Source: Microbacterium sp. Root61
GTDB taxonomy: Bacteria > Actinomycetota > Actinomycetes > Actinomycetales > Microbacteriaceae
Assembly: GCF_001427525.1 (NCBI RefSeq)
Contig: NZ_LMGU01000001.1
Span: 2,017,788 to 2,081,787, forward strand
Direction: 5' to 3'
DNA length: 64,000 nucleotides
Shown: piece after piece, positions 44,043-53,225 of the stretch
How the letters are laid out: each line of letters starts with the position of its first letter
How positions within the stretch are numbered: position 1 is the first letter of the stretch
Position numbers and translations under genes: made by a program
The notes under the pieces: model-generated
The model's database searches: none
What the model was told of the DNA's origin: nothing
What the model saw: the letters and a program-made list of their open reading frames with translations, nothing else

Positions 44043-45090
44043 GACCGGACCTCACTCTCGGGTCGAGTGCCAGATAGAGCAGATCGATCACGATGTTCGT
44101 GACCACGTAGAACACGGCGATGACGGCCACCACACCCTGCAGCGTCACGTAGTCCCGCGCATAGACCGAGTCCACGAGCATCCGGCCGAGGCCGGGCAGT
44201 GCGAACAGGGTCTCGATGACCACCGCGCTGCCGATCAGGCGAGCGGTGTTGATGCCGGCGAGAGTGACGAGCGAGAACGACGACGGGCGGAACACCTGAC
44301 GCATCAGGACGTTCGAGGCCGACATGCCCTTGGCCTGCGCGGCGAGGACGAAGTCCTCCTTCATGGTGGCCTGCATGTCGCCGCGCAAGACTCGGAAGTA
44401 CACCCCCATGGGTTCCAGAGCGAGCGCGATCGCGGGTAAGAGCATGGTCGTGAAGTTGAGCCATAATCCGTCACTGGGAGGGACGTACCCCGATGCCGGG
44501 AGCACCCCCAGCGTCACGGCGAAGATGTAGACGAGGAAGAGGCCGAGCACGAAACCGGGGATGGAGATCGCGGCCAGAGACAGGACACTGCCCATCCGGT
44601 TGACCCAGCCGTTCGGGCGGTAGGTGGCGTACATCGCACCGGCGATCGCCACGACGAGGGCGAAGACCTGCACCATGACCATGAGCTGTACCGAGACCGG
44701 GATGCGCTGCATGATCGCCTCGGCGACGGGCTGTCCCGTCCGGAACGAGACGCCGAGGTCGCCCTGGAGGGCCGCCGTCAGCCAGTACCAGTACCGGACG
44801 ATGGCCGGCTGATCGAGATGCAGCTCCTGGCGGACGAGCTCAACCTGCGCGTCCGTGGCCTCGGGACCGAGGATGACGCGTGCCGGATCTCCCGGAAGGA
44901 GTTCCAGCATCATGGAGACCAGGAAGGTCACCGCGAGCAGCACGACGATCAGGTGCGCGCCCTTGCGCGTGACGAAGGAGAGCCACCGCGGCGGCACCCA
45001 CTTCCGGCGCGTGGTTCGCAGCGACAGCGTCGCCGTGGGCGGTGGCCCGGAGGGGCCGCGTTCGGGGGGTGCGGTCACATGACTGCTCAT
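44035..45090 (-). CDS. Oligopeptide/dipeptide-type ABC transporter permease (DppB-like)
   Basis: A permease of 351 residues with an N-terminal cytoplasmic stretch of about 45 residues, a first helix (LIVVLLAVTFLVSMMLE), the DppB-typical LLPGDPARVILGPEAT and five further helices; the EAA region is EDFVLAAQAKGMSASNVL. The ATG at 45090 has upstream AGAGG; a GTG at 45099 is an alternative. It is the first gene of the importer operon. No binding-protein gene adjoins it; two lie at 29247 and 59489. A TTTGATCA element sits 45-60 bp upstream. Confidence 0.91.
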   Translation of the reverse strand: MSSHVTAPPERGPSGPPPTATLSLRTTRRKWVPPRWLSFVTRKGAHLIVVLLAVTFLVSMMLELLPGDPARVILGPEATDAQVELVRQELHLDQPAIVRYWYWLTAALQGDLGVSFRTGQPVAEAIMQRIPVSVQLMVMVQVFALVVAIAGAMYATYRPNGWVNRMGSVLSLAAISIPGFVLGLFLVYIFAVTLGVLPASGYVPPSDGLWLNFTTMLLPAIALALEPMGVYFRVLRGDMQATMKEDFVLAAQAKGMSASNVLMRQVFRPSSFSLVTLAGINTARLIGSAVVIETLFALPGLGRMLVDSVYARDYVTLQGVVAVIAVFYVVTNIVIDLLYLALDPRVRSGRG

Positions 45091-45133
45091 CGCCTTCACA
45101 CCTCTCTGTGCAGTGGGCGCCGGATCAAGTTAC

Positions 45134-45149
45134 GATATTTGATCACAGA
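45134..45149. promoter_or_regulatory. TTTGATCA operator upstream of the dpp operon
   Basis: GATATTTGATCA (45134-45145) shares 12 bases with the elements before both binding-protein genes and is followed by CAGATAT, which completes a loose palindrome around TGATCA. It lies 45-60 bp upstream of the dppB-like start. No confident -35/-10 pair could be assigned. Confidence 0.55.
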
Positions 45150-45203
45150 TATGGGTGGGTCCACAAGGCTTGTCGGCCCCTATGTCGGACGGGATCTACT
45201 CGC

Positions 45204-46238
45204 TCAGGACGAACGCGCGCTCCGATACGTCTCGACGCCGTCGCTGCCGACCTCGCGAATCGCGTCGCCGACGGCGGCCAGGCGTCGCACGCGGGCGAGG
45301 GTGTCACCGGCTGCCAGGAAGAGCTCGTCGTTCACGAGGTCCGTGAAACGCTTCCGTCCGCCCCTCCAGCCGATTCCCTGGGCGACCTCGAACACGGTCA
45401 TCGGACGGTCTGTCAGCAGCGTGCGCACCGCGTCCGTCTTGACCTGGACGTAGTCGAGGTGCTGTTGGATGAGCCCGTCGACGTCGGTCACCGGTCTGCC
45501 GTGCCCGGGCAGGCAGACCTCCGCGCCGAGCAGCCGGATCTCCTCCAGCCCGTGGACGTAGTCGCTCAGCGGATCCGCACTCGTGAACGGACGAACCGTC
45601 ACGTGGGGGTTGCCGTTCCCCCGCGGCAGCAGCGCGTCGCCCGAGAACAGGATCCTGTTCTCCTCGTCCCACACGCACGCGTGACCGGGCGTGTGGCCCG
45701 GCGACGCGATCACGCGCAGGCGCCGGTCGCCGACGGCCACGACGTGCCCGGGCTCGATCCAGCGCACGCGATCCGTGCCGAGCGGATGATCGGCGAGCTT
45801 GCTGTCGACCACCGTGTGGGCGACGTCGCTCGGGAAGCCCAGCCGCCGATACCACTCGACTCCGGCCGCCGCATCCGGCAGGCCCTGGAAGTCGGACATC
45901 GCGCTGACGGTGGGCTGCTCGGCCGAGAGCAGCAGGATCTCGGAGTCGAGCTCCCCCACCACCGACTCGGCGTTGCCCGAGTGGTCCCGGTGCGCGTGCG
46001 TGAGAACGACCGAGCGCAGGGTCCGGTCGCCGATGGCGACCTCTTCGAGCGCATCGAGATGCTCCCGCCCCTGCTCCCACCACCAGGCGGTGTCGATCAT
46101 GACCGCATCGGCACCGTCGATCACGACGTAGGCATTCGTCGTGATGAGGTACGGCGTGCTGTACATCTCGCACTCCGTGCGCCAGACGCCGGGCAGCACT
46201 TCCTCGACGACCGCTGAGCTCGACCGCGTATCCGTCAT
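45204..46238 (-). CDS. Metallo-beta-lactamase-fold hydrolase
   Basis: A 344-residue MBL-fold protein with the binuclear metal motif THAHRDHSGN, a third-ligand His in ASPGHTPGH, the bridging Asp in SGDALLP and a final His in LPGHGRPV. The last roughly 80 residues form a helical tail as in glyoxalase II-like and lactonase-like proteins. The ATG at 46238 overlaps the CoA-ligase stop by 4 bp. As the last gene of the nine-gene operon it may hydrolyse a lactone or thioester produced there; that role is inferred. Confidence 0.87.
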   Translation of the reverse strand: MTDTRSSSAVVEEVLPGVWRTECEMYSTPYLITTNAYVVIDGADAVMIDTAWWWEQGREHLDALEEVAIGDRTLRSVVLTHAHRDHSGNAESVVGELDSEILLLSAEQPTVSAMSDFQGLPDAAAGVEWYRRLGFPSDVAHTVVDSKLADHPLGTDRVRWIEPGHVVAVGDRRLRVIASPGHTPGHACVWDEENRILFSGDALLPRGNGNPHVTVRPFTSADPLSDYVHGLEEIRLLGAEVCLPGHGRPVTDVDGLIQQHLDYVQVKTDAVRTLLTDRPMTVFEVAQGIGWRGGRKRFTDLVNDELFLAAGDTLARVRRLAAVGDAIREVGSDGVETYRSARSS

Positions 46239-48301
46239 GTGAACAGGTGCACCTTCGCATCGAGCGCTGCGACATCGCCCTGCCGGTCGATCACCAGCGG
46301 ATTGAGGTCGATCGATTCGATCGCGGGGTCCTGCATCAGCGCCTCGAGTGCCGTGACGATCGTGCGGAAGCCCGCGTGATCCGCGACCGACGGGACGTAG
46401 TCCCGCAGGAGCATGTCGCGCTGGCGATCGGACAGCGGCAGCAGCCGCACGCCGATCCGTTTGTCCTCGACACCCGATCCACCCGGACCGACCGCGATGA
46501 ACGGCGTCCCGTCGGCCGAGCGCGAGAGCCCGACGAACAGCTCCTCCTCGAATGCCACGCGCTCGGAGAACACGATGTCGCTGTCGAACAGCGCACGCAG
46601 GTAGTCGACGGCCGCGACCGCCGCATCCAGATTCGGGATCTGCGTGAGCACGCCACCGGCGTTCGCACGGTGGGCGAGGCCGGCGGCGGCCTTGGCCACG
46701 AGCGGGAAGTTCGCGGTGGCGAGCACCTCGGCTGCGTTGTCGCCCCGCGCGACGCGCCACTCCTGCGGCCAGCGCAGCGGCAGACCGGCCAGGATCTCGC
46801 GCACGTCCTCGTCCACGACCACCCGGGTCGTCGACGACGTCGGCCGTGGGAATCCGCCGACGTCCGCGTCGCCCGCGTCTCCGCGTGACCACGTCGAGAG
46901 CGCACGGATCTTCGCGATCGTCTGCGCGCTTCCGAAGGCGATCGTCACGTCCGGGCCGTACAGGTCCGGCACCCGGAACTCCCGGCGGTCGGCACCCGTC
47001 GCGAGCATCGGCTGCTTGCCCTGCTCGACCGTGAGGTCGATCGCCGCCTGCGCCCAGCGCACGTGCGCGGCGATGGTGGGGTCGGGGATGTCGAAGAGGT
47101 GCACGACGATGTCGACGTTCGGGTCCTTGACGATCGCGGCGACACGTCGCTCGAACTCGTCGGGCTTGCCCAGCAGGCCCGCACCCATGTCGAACGGGTT
47201 GTAGACCAGATGCGCACTGTCTTCGCCGAGGAGGGTGACCGCGGTCTCCCGCTCGAACGGAGGCAGCTCGATGTTGGTCGCGGCGAGCTGATCGCTCAAC
47301 GAGATGAGCGCACCGCCACTGCCGGCGAACACACCTACACGCCCGGAGCCGAAGGTGCGGTACCCCGCGGACTCCAGCGCCTGCAGCGAGGAGATGAGGT
47401 CATCGACGTTCGACACCGTCACGACGCCGAACTGCTCGGCGATGCCGAGGATCAGGCGATGGTCCGAACCGATGGCTCCGGTGTGGGAGGCCGCGATGGC
47501 CTTGCCGCGCTCCGAGAGCCCCGCGAGGAGCATGACCAGCGGCACACCCGCACGCGTGGCATCCTGCGCGAAGCGGGCGAAGTCGCCCAGCTCGCCGATG
47601 TCCTCGACGTAGAGACCGATCGCCCCGACGCCATCATCCAGAAGGGCACGCCCGAGGGTGTGGTAGTCCATCACGGCGGACCCGCCGAGCGCGAAGACCG
47701 AGTGCAGCCCGATCCCGGCCTCGCTGGCCGCGCTGGCCGCCGCCATCGCGATGGATCCGCTCTGGGCCAGCAATGCCACGCCGCCCGGACGGGGGACGCC
47801 GCGGACGTTGCCGTCCAGGACGTTCACGCCGTGGTGCGGCGAGATGAAGCCCAGCGACTGCGGTCCGAAGAGCGGGATGCCGGTGCGCAGCGACCACTCG
47901 CGCAGCTCGCGCTGCCCGTCGTGGTTGCCGGCCTCGGCGAAGCCGCCACTGAACACGATGACCGCGTGTGGACGCCGCTCGGCGAGTTCGTCGAGCAGTC
48001 CCAGGGATGCCTCGGCACCCACCAGAAGCCACACGATCCCCAGCTCACCCGGAACCTCGGCGAGCGAGGTCGCAGCCTCGATGCCGTAGACCGTTCCCCC
48101 GCGCCGGCTGACGATGTTGATCGTGCCCGGGAAGGGGATGGTGCTGTCGCGCAGGGAGCGCATGATCCAGCCGGTCGTGCCGCCTGTCTCGTTCGCGCCC
48201 ACGAGGGTGACCGCAGGGGTCTCCCACATGTGGGCGAGCGCTTCGCGCCAGTCCACGGCAGTGCCGGCGAGCGTGTCGGTGCTCAATTCAGCGTCCTCCA
48301 T
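46235..48301 (-). CDS. ADP-forming acid-CoA ligase (fused alpha-beta), copy 2
   Basis: A 688-residue relative of the ligase at 34935 but clearly diverged. The N-terminal CoA-binding domain is recognisable (TLVGANETGGTTGWIMRSL), the active-site His is in AASHTGAIGSD (about residue 273), and the C-terminal ATP-grasp domain ends SIDLNPLVIDRQ. It overlaps the crotonase gene upstream by 14 bp and the metallo-hydrolase downstream by 4 bp. Having two ADP-forming ligases suggests two different acid intermediates are activated, or one enters and one re-enters the pathway. Confidence 0.9.
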   Translation of the reverse strand: MEDAELSTDTLAGTAVDWREALAHMWETPAVTLVGANETGGTTGWIMRSLRDSTIPFPGTINIVSRRGGTVYGIEAATSLAEVPGELGIVWLLVGAEASLGLLDELAERRPHAVIVFSGGFAEAGNHDGQRELREWSLRTGIPLFGPQSLGFISPHHGVNVLDGNVRGVPRPGGVALLAQSGSIAMAAASAASEAGIGLHSVFALGGSAVMDYHTLGRALLDDGVGAIGLYVEDIGELGDFARFAQDATRAGVPLVMLLAGLSERGKAIAASHTGAIGSDHRLILGIAEQFGVVTVSNVDDLISSLQALESAGYRTFGSGRVGVFAGSGGALISLSDQLAATNIELPPFERETAVTLLGEDSAHLVYNPFDMGAGLLGKPDEFERRVAAIVKDPNVDIVVHLFDIPDPTIAAHVRWAQAAIDLTVEQGKQPMLATGADRREFRVPDLYGPDVTIAFGSAQTIAKIRALSTWSRGDAGDADVGGFPRPTSSTTRVVVDEDVREILAGLPLRWPQEWRVARGDNAAEVLATANFPLVAKAAAGLAHRANAGGVLTQIPNLDAAVAAVDYLRALFDSDIVFSERVAFEEELFVGLSRSADGTPFIAVGPGGSGVEDKRIGVRLLPLSDRQRDMLLRDYVPSVADHAGFRTIVTALEALMQDPAIESIDLNPLVIDRQGDVAALDAKVHLFT

Positions 48302-49160
48302 ATTCAGGGTCCGGCTCCTTGTCGAGCCAGGCGATGACCGAATCGGCGTGATCGGTGGAGATCATGGTGAGTGCCTCCAGCGCCGCTCCCGTGAGGGATC
48401 CACGGGCGTTCGCCTCCTTGGCCATGTTGTTGAAGACGCGCTTCGTCCAACGCAGGGCCAGGGGCGGCAGGGTCGCGAGGTCTTCGGCGATCTCGCGAGC
48501 CTTGGGGATGACTTCTTCCAGCGGCAGTGCGTAGTTGACCAGACCGATCCGCTCCGCCTCGACGCCCTTGATGAGTCGCCCGGTCAGGATGAGCTCCTTG
48601 GCTCGCGGCAGTCCGACCAGCGCGGGGAACATGTACGCGCCCGGCGACATGAGACCGCGACGCACGTGGGGATCGCCGATCTTGGCCGTCTCATCCATCA
48701 CTGTGATGTCCGAGTAGAGCGCAAGGCCGAGTCCCGCGCCGATCGCGTGACCGGTGACGGCCGCGACGATCGGCACGTCGACGCTGAAGATCGCCATGGG
48801 CAGCTCGTCCGAGCGGTCCACGGGGATCCGCGCCACCCAGTCCGGGTTCTCGCGGATGTTGCCCATCCGCGTGGCCTGCTCGCGCATGCCGCTGACATCG
48901 CCGCCGGAGGAGAACTTGTTGCCCCGCCCCTGGATGACGATGGCGCGCACGCGCGGGTCGTAGCGGACCGTTTTGAAGAACTGCGTCAGCTCCGGCGTCA
49001 TCTTGTCGCTCGGGTTCGCCCGGCCAGGATCTGCACCGAGAGTGACGGTGCAGATCCGGCCTTCGAACGCCACCTCGATCGCCCGGAACTCGGGGTACTC
49101 GGGGGGCTCGGTCGGGGCCTTGCGGTGCCCGTCCTCGCCGATGATGGAGTTCGTGGACAT
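48288..49160 (-). CDS. Enoyl-CoA hydratase/isomerase family protein
   Basis: A 290-residue crotonase with a roughly 30-residue N-terminal extension. NKFSSGGDVSGMREQATRMG and GHAIGAGLGLALYSDITVM are the oxyanion segments; DPHVRRGLMSPGAYMFPALVG covers the active-site loop. It lies between the acetoacetate decarboxylase-like gene (2 bp gap) and the second ADP-forming ligase. The sequence is atypical enough that hydratase, hydrolase or decarboxylase activity are all possible. Confidence 0.85.
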   Translation of the reverse strand: MSTNSIIGEDGHRKAPTEPPEYPEFRAIEVAFEGRICTVTLGADPGRANPSDKMTPELTQFFKTVRYDPRVRAIVIQGRGNKFSSGGDVSGMREQATRMGNIRENPDWVARIPVDRSDELPMAIFSVDVPIVAAVTGHAIGAGLGLALYSDITVMDETAKIGDPHVRRGLMSPGAYMFPALVGLPRAKELILTGRLIKGVEAERIGLVNYALPLEEVIPKAREIAEDLATLPPLALRWTKRVFNNMAKEANARGSLTGAALEALTMISTDHADSVIAWLDKEPDPEYGGR

Positions 49161-49162
49161 CC

Positions 49163-49981
49163 CTAGAGCTCCGAGACGGGGCGGATGTTCAGGAGCGCGG
49201 GCTTGTCCGCGTCCGAGACGAACTGGATCGGGCGCAGCGTGATGTCCGCGACGGCGCTCACGGCCGAGACCGGATAGTTCGCGTTCAGTCCGGACAGACC
49301 CCACGCAGCGGAGTCGAACACCTTGACCTGCGGCGTCGAGACCTCGGATGCCTTGAACGTGAAGTCCTCGGCAACCTGGACGATGCGCGGCCCCTGGACG
49401 GTGTCGGCGAGGTGGACGCTCGAGTTGATGCCGAGCGACCCGCCGGCCGTCAGAATGGGCCTCGTCGTCTGGATCTTCAGGATGTCCACGCCGTCCTGGG
49501 TCACCGTCAGGTGGGACCCGTCGTGGTATCGACGGAGGTTCACGCGATCGGCGAGTGAGACCGGGTAACCCCATCCGCTGCGCAGCGGTTCCACGGCGGC
49601 AGGGTTGTCGACCTTGGCCGCGAGCTGGAAGACGCGGGGACGGTAGCCGAAGCGGCACAGGGTGCCGACCTCGGTGATCGTGGTGGGACCCCACGGCGTC
49701 TCCGGCAGGTGGTGCGCGCGGAACATGACGAAGTGCGATCCGCGCACGGGCGCCAGCGACGGCGGCAGGAAGCCCGCGCTGGAGAACATGTCGATCTCGT
49801 AGATCACCTGGAGGAACCGGGCGTTGGGGAACGTGATCCCCTCGGTCGGGAACTCCTCGATGCGGGGCGCCCCGACCAGCAGCTCATCCAGCGATGCCTC
49901 GCCGAACTCGGCCCAGTCCGGAATGAACTGCAGTGTCTGCTTCGAACCGGTGATCTTCTTCTCGGTCTGTGGGGTGGACAT
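49163..49981 (-). CDS. Acetoacetate decarboxylase-family protein
   Basis: A 272-residue protein resembling the acetoacetate decarboxylase (ADC) family: a YEIDMFSSAGFLPPSLAPV segment, EVGTLCRFGYRPRVFQL, and SGWGYPVSLADRVNLRRYHD in the part that forms the beta-cone and active site. ADC enzymes use a Schiff-base Lys; a Lys lies in VFQLAAKVDNPAAVEPLR but I cannot confirm it is equivalent. It could decarboxylate a beta-keto acid or belong to the cyclase/hydratase-like ADC subgroups. The ATG overlaps the stop of the monooxygenase gene by one base. Confidence 0.7.
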   Translation of the reverse strand: MSTPQTEKKITGSKQTLQFIPDWAEFGEASLDELLVGAPRIEEFPTEGITFPNARFLQVIYEIDMFSSAGFLPPSLAPVRGSHFVMFRAHHLPETPWGPTTITEVGTLCRFGYRPRVFQLAAKVDNPAAVEPLRSGWGYPVSLADRVNLRRYHDGSHLTVTQDGVDILKIQTTRPILTAGGSLGINSSVHLADTVQGPRIVQVAEDFTFKASEVSTPQVKVFDSAAWGLSGLNANYPVSAVSAVADITLRPIQFVSDADKPALLNIRPVSEL

Positions 49982-51090
49982 CAGGCAACCTCAGCCTTCT
50001 GGACTTCTTCTTCGTCTGCGGACTTGAACTTCGGCATGACCTCGCGTGCGAACACGCGCATGCTGTTCAGGATGTCTTCCTGCTCGAGCGTCTCGGTCGC
50101 CTGGACGACGAAGTTGATGCCGTCGACACCGATCGACTCCCACTTCTTGACCACGCCGATGATGCGCTCGGGGTCACCGATGGCGAGTCCCGGCGGGATG
50201 CCGGTGTCGTCGGTCGCGCCCAGTGCTTCCTGACGCAGAGTCGGCAGGAATCCGCCGATCTGGTAGGTCGGCGACGAGTAGACCTCTTTCACGGGGACGC
50301 CGTGCGACGTGCCGTAGTTGAAGCCGTCGAGCAGCGAGCGACCGATCGTGGCGGCACGCTGCGGGTCTTCGTCGCAGAACATGAAGTTGACCGTCTGGAC
50401 CTGCTCGTTGACGAAGGCGCCGACGGGCTCGCAGTCCTTGATGATGCGCCGGTAGTTCTTGATCTTCGCTTCCTGGGCCTCGTAGCCGCCCATGCTGAGA
50501 CCGAACGACCCGAGCCCACGCTCAGCGGCGTCGACCTCGGTGCCCTCGCTCGTCACCGCGACCCACATCGGCGGGTGCGGGTCCTGATAGGGCTTGGGGA
50601 CGACCTCGCGCTCGGGCATGCTGAAGAAGCGACCCTCGTGCGAGAAGGTCTTCTGGGTCCACATCTTCGGGATGGCGCGGACGAACTCGTCCCACGATTC
50701 CTTCGTCGTGTGCGGGTCCGCTCCGAACCCGCCCAGCTCGCTCCAGCCACCGGAACGTCCGGTGCCGAGATCGACGCGACCTCCGGAGAGGTAGTCGAGC
50801 ACGGCGGTGCGCTCGGCGATCTTGATGGGGTGGTTCATCCCCGGCACGAGCACCGAGATGCCGAAACCCAAGCGGATGTTCTTGGTCTCGCGAGCGAGCG
50901 CACCGAAGAACACCTCGGGGGCGATCGAGAACGAGAACGGCGAGGTGAAGTGATGCTCCACCAGCCACACGTAATCGAATCCGAGCTCGTCAGCGAGCTT
51001 GACCTGTTCGATCGTGTTCTCGTAGGCCTTGAGGATTCCCTCGCGACTCGTGTCGAACGAGCCGATTTCGTACAGCAATCCGAATTTCAC
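49981..51090 (-). CDS. Luciferase-like (LLM class) flavin-dependent monooxygenase
   Basis: A 369-residue TIM-barrel flavoprotein of the bacterial luciferase-like family. MKFGLLYEIGSFD, LADELGFDYVWLVEHHF and GRVDLGTGRSGGW are characteristic. Such enzymes receive reduced FMN from a separate reductase and oxygenate substrates, including Baeyer-Villiger reactions on cyclic ketones. The flavin reductase at 55928-57022 is the natural partner. The start is a GTG at 51090 with AAAGG upstream. Substrate unknown. Confidence 0.9.
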   Translation of the reverse strand: MKFGLLYEIGSFDTSREGILKAYENTIEQVKLADELGFDYVWLVEHHFTSPFSFSIAPEVFFGALARETKNIRLGFGISVLVPGMNHPIKIAERTAVLDYLSGGRVDLGTGRSGGWSELGGFGADPHTTKESWDEFVRAIPKMWTQKTFSHEGRFFSMPEREVVPKPYQDPHPPMWVAVTSEGTEVDAAERGLGSFGLSMGGYEAQEAKIKNYRRIIKDCEPVGAFVNEQVQTVNFMFCDEDPQRAATIGRSLLDGFNYGTSHGVPVKEVYSSPTYQIGGFLPTLRQEALGATDDTGIPPGLAIGDPERIIGVVKKWESIGVDGINFVVQATETLEQEDILNSMRVFAREVMPKFKSADEEEVQKAEVA

Positions 51091-51127
51091 GGGGTGTCAC
51101 CTTTCCTTTGGTTCTCCACAGTCACAG

Positions 51128-52282
51128 TCAGTTCTTCGGTTGCGCGCCGGCGTGCTCGCGCAGGAGGTGCTTGCCGACGATGAGCTTCTGAAGCTCGATC
51201 ACGCCTTGGCCCACCTCGTAGAATTTGCCCTCGCGATAGAGCCGTTCCAGCACCATCTCGTGCGTGAAGCCGTACGCTCCGCACACCTGCATGGCGAGGC
51301 TGGACACCTCACGCGCCATCCGCGCGCAGACGATGCGGGTCGAGGCCGCGATCATCTTCAGGTCCGGGTCGCGTGCGTCGACGGCCCGCGCGGCCCACTG
51401 AACCATCGTCCGAGCCCCGGCCACCTGCGCCGCCATCTCGCCGAGCGTCGCCTGGATCGTGGGGAACTTGTCGCCGATGGGCTCGCCACGGTGCTCCCGG
51501 CCGGAGGCGTATGCCACCGCCTCCTCGACCGCGCGACGGCCGATGCCGATGCAGATCGAGCTGGCGCGGATCTTGGCCTCCGCCTCGGTGGAGATCATGA
51601 TGTCGAAGCCGGACTCGGGTCCGCCCAGCAGCGCACTGTCCTCGACGTGCACGTCGATGCTGACCGGGGCCGTGCCCTGACCGCCGAACGAGAGCATCTT
51701 GATCGGCGGACCGGGCTGCCAGCCCGGATCGGTGGTGTCCACGAGGAAGGCGCCGAGCCGGCGGTCCGTCGTCTTCGCGTAGACGAGTGCGACATCGGCG
51801 TGGGGGGCGAACGAGGTGAACATCTTCGACCCCGTGATGCGCCATCCCGTCCCCTCGCGTACCGCGCGGGTCAGGATCTGCTGCGGGTCGGAGCCTGTCT
51901 GGGGTTCCGTGAAAGACCAGGCACCGAGCAGTCCGCCGCTGATGAGGCCCTCGCCCCACCGCTCCTGCTGCTCGGGAGAGCCGAAGTTGCGGATCGCGCT
52001 GGCGACCTGGACGGTGGGGCCCGAGTACAGGGCCGCGACCGCGCCGTGGCTCGCGACCTCTTCGATCGCCTCCACATATGCGAGGAACGAGCCTTCGTGG
52101 CCCGCCTCGGGGTCGGCGAACGGCATCGTCGGGAGACCGAGCTCGCACAGCAGGTCCCAGAGCTCACGGGAGAATTCCTGCGACCGGTCGACCTGCGCCG
52201 CGAGATCGCGGATGCGGGCCCGGCCTGAGACACGCAGGGCGTCGAGGACCTCGGGATCGAGGTGGGTGGAGACAGTGCTCAC
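51128..52282 (-). CDS. Acyl-CoA dehydrogenase
   Basis: A 384-residue homo-oligomer-type acyl-CoA dehydrogenase. It has the flavin signature SFTEPQTGSDPQQ, ITGSKMFTSFAPHADVA, and a C-terminal QVCGAYGFTHEMVLERLYREGKF followed by YEVGQGVIELQKLIVGKHLL, where the Glu corresponds in position to the catalytic base of the short-chain enzymes. It begins with GTG at 52282, 13 bp after the cyclase-family gene, in the nine-gene operon. It differs from the two FadE-type pairs in being a single complete subunit. Confidence 0.9.
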   Translation of the reverse strand: MSTVSTHLDPEVLDALRVSGRARIRDLAAQVDRSQEFSRELWDLLCELGLPTMPFADPEAGHEGSFLAYVEAIEEVASHGAVAALYSGPTVQVASAIRNFGSPEQQERWGEGLISGGLLGAWSFTEPQTGSDPQQILTRAVREGTGWRITGSKMFTSFAPHADVALVYAKTTDRRLGAFLVDTTDPGWQPGPPIKMLSFGGQGTAPVSIDVHVEDSALLGGPESGFDIMISTEAEAKIRASSICIGIGRRAVEEAVAYASGREHRGEPIGDKFPTIQATLGEMAAQVAGARTMVQWAARAVDARDPDLKMIAASTRIVCARMAREVSSLAMQVCGAYGFTHEMVLERLYREGKFYEVGQGVIELQKLIVGKHLLREHAGAQPKN

Positions 52283-52295
52283 TTACGGCTCCTGG

Positions 52296-53225
52296 TTAGA
52301 GAACGGCCACGGGGGCGATCGGGCTGCCGGTTGCTCCACGGATGCGCAACGGGCTGGCGATGAAAAGGAATTCCACCACACCCTTCGAGGAGAGTTCCTC
52401 GAGATCGAGGAACTCGAGGAGGTAGATTCCGCAGTCCCTGATCAGGAACTGATGGACGGGGCATACGGTACCGGCGGCCCAGGGAAGCACTTCGACTCCC
52501 GAGTTGTCGGCGCCTACCAGTGCGACGTCCGCCTTCGCGAGGAACTCGGAGGCGTCCAGGCCGATGCCCGGGCGGTCGCCGTGGTACGCCACGTCATCCG
52601 ATTCCCACGTGTTGATCCATCCCGTGCGCAGCAGCACGGCGTCGCCGGGCTGCAGCGTCGTGCCGGACTCGGCGAGCGTCGCCTCGATGTCGGCGGCCGT
52701 GATCTCGTACCCCGCCGGGAGGTACTCCACGCCGTGGCTGCGCGCGACGTCGACCAGCACGCCGCGCGTCAGGAAGCTCGGAGCCTTGTCGATGCCGAGC
52801 TTGCGCAGGCCGTTGCTGCGCACGCCGGTCTGGCTGTACCCGTTGTAGAGGGTGTCGTCGTACCAGACATGCCCCAGCGAATCGAGGTGGGTCACCGAGC
52901 CGTGGGTCGCCCACGACATATGGTCGGCGGCAGTCTGGAACCCGCCCGGGGCGGGTGAGCCGGCGAGGTAGTCGCCTGCGTCGTGGATCATGAAGTGCTG
53001 GGGCGGAGCCCCGTTTCGCGGTGACTTCCGGTCACCGATGACCTGCGAGAGCTGAACGACCTCGCCGGTTCGGGGCAGGCGCAGCGCAGCGAGGATCGAC
53101 GCCGGGGTGAGGTGATTGCCCGCACCCGCTTCGTCGTCTTCACCCCAGCGCTTCCAGTTGGAGAACTCCGGGCGCGCCGGGGTCTCGCCCTCTGTTGCGG
53201 CGCGCGGCGCCCACCCCTTGCTCAC
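52296..53225 (-). CDS. Cyclase-family (kynurenine formamidase-like) hydrolase
   Basis: A 309-residue metal-dependent hydrolase of the cyclase family (Pfam Cyclase). The HxGTHxDxxxH-type signature appears as THGSVTHLDSLGHVWYD, with three His and one Asp available to bind metal, and HQFLIRDCGIYLLEFLDLE lies near the end. Family members open rings or hydrolyse amides, for example kynurenine formamidase and isatin hydrolase. It overlaps the amidohydrolase gene by 4 bp (GTGA). Ring opening of a cyclic dione or lactone would fit its place beside a flavin monooxygenase, but this is inference. Confidence 0.85.
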   Translation of the reverse strand: MSKGWAPRAATEGETPARPEFSNWKRWGEDDEAGAGNHLTPASILAALRLPRTGEVVQLSQVIGDRKSPRNGAPPQHFMIHDAGDYLAGSPAPGGFQTAADHMSWATHGSVTHLDSLGHVWYDDTLYNGYSQTGVRSNGLRKLGIDKAPSFLTRGVLVDVARSHGVEYLPAGYEITAADIEATLAESGTTLQPGDAVLLRTGWINTWESDDVAYHGDRPGIGLDASEFLAKADVALVGADNSGVEVLPWAAGTVCPVHQFLIRDCGIYLLEFLDLEELSSKGVVEFLFIASPLRIRGATGSPIAPVAVL

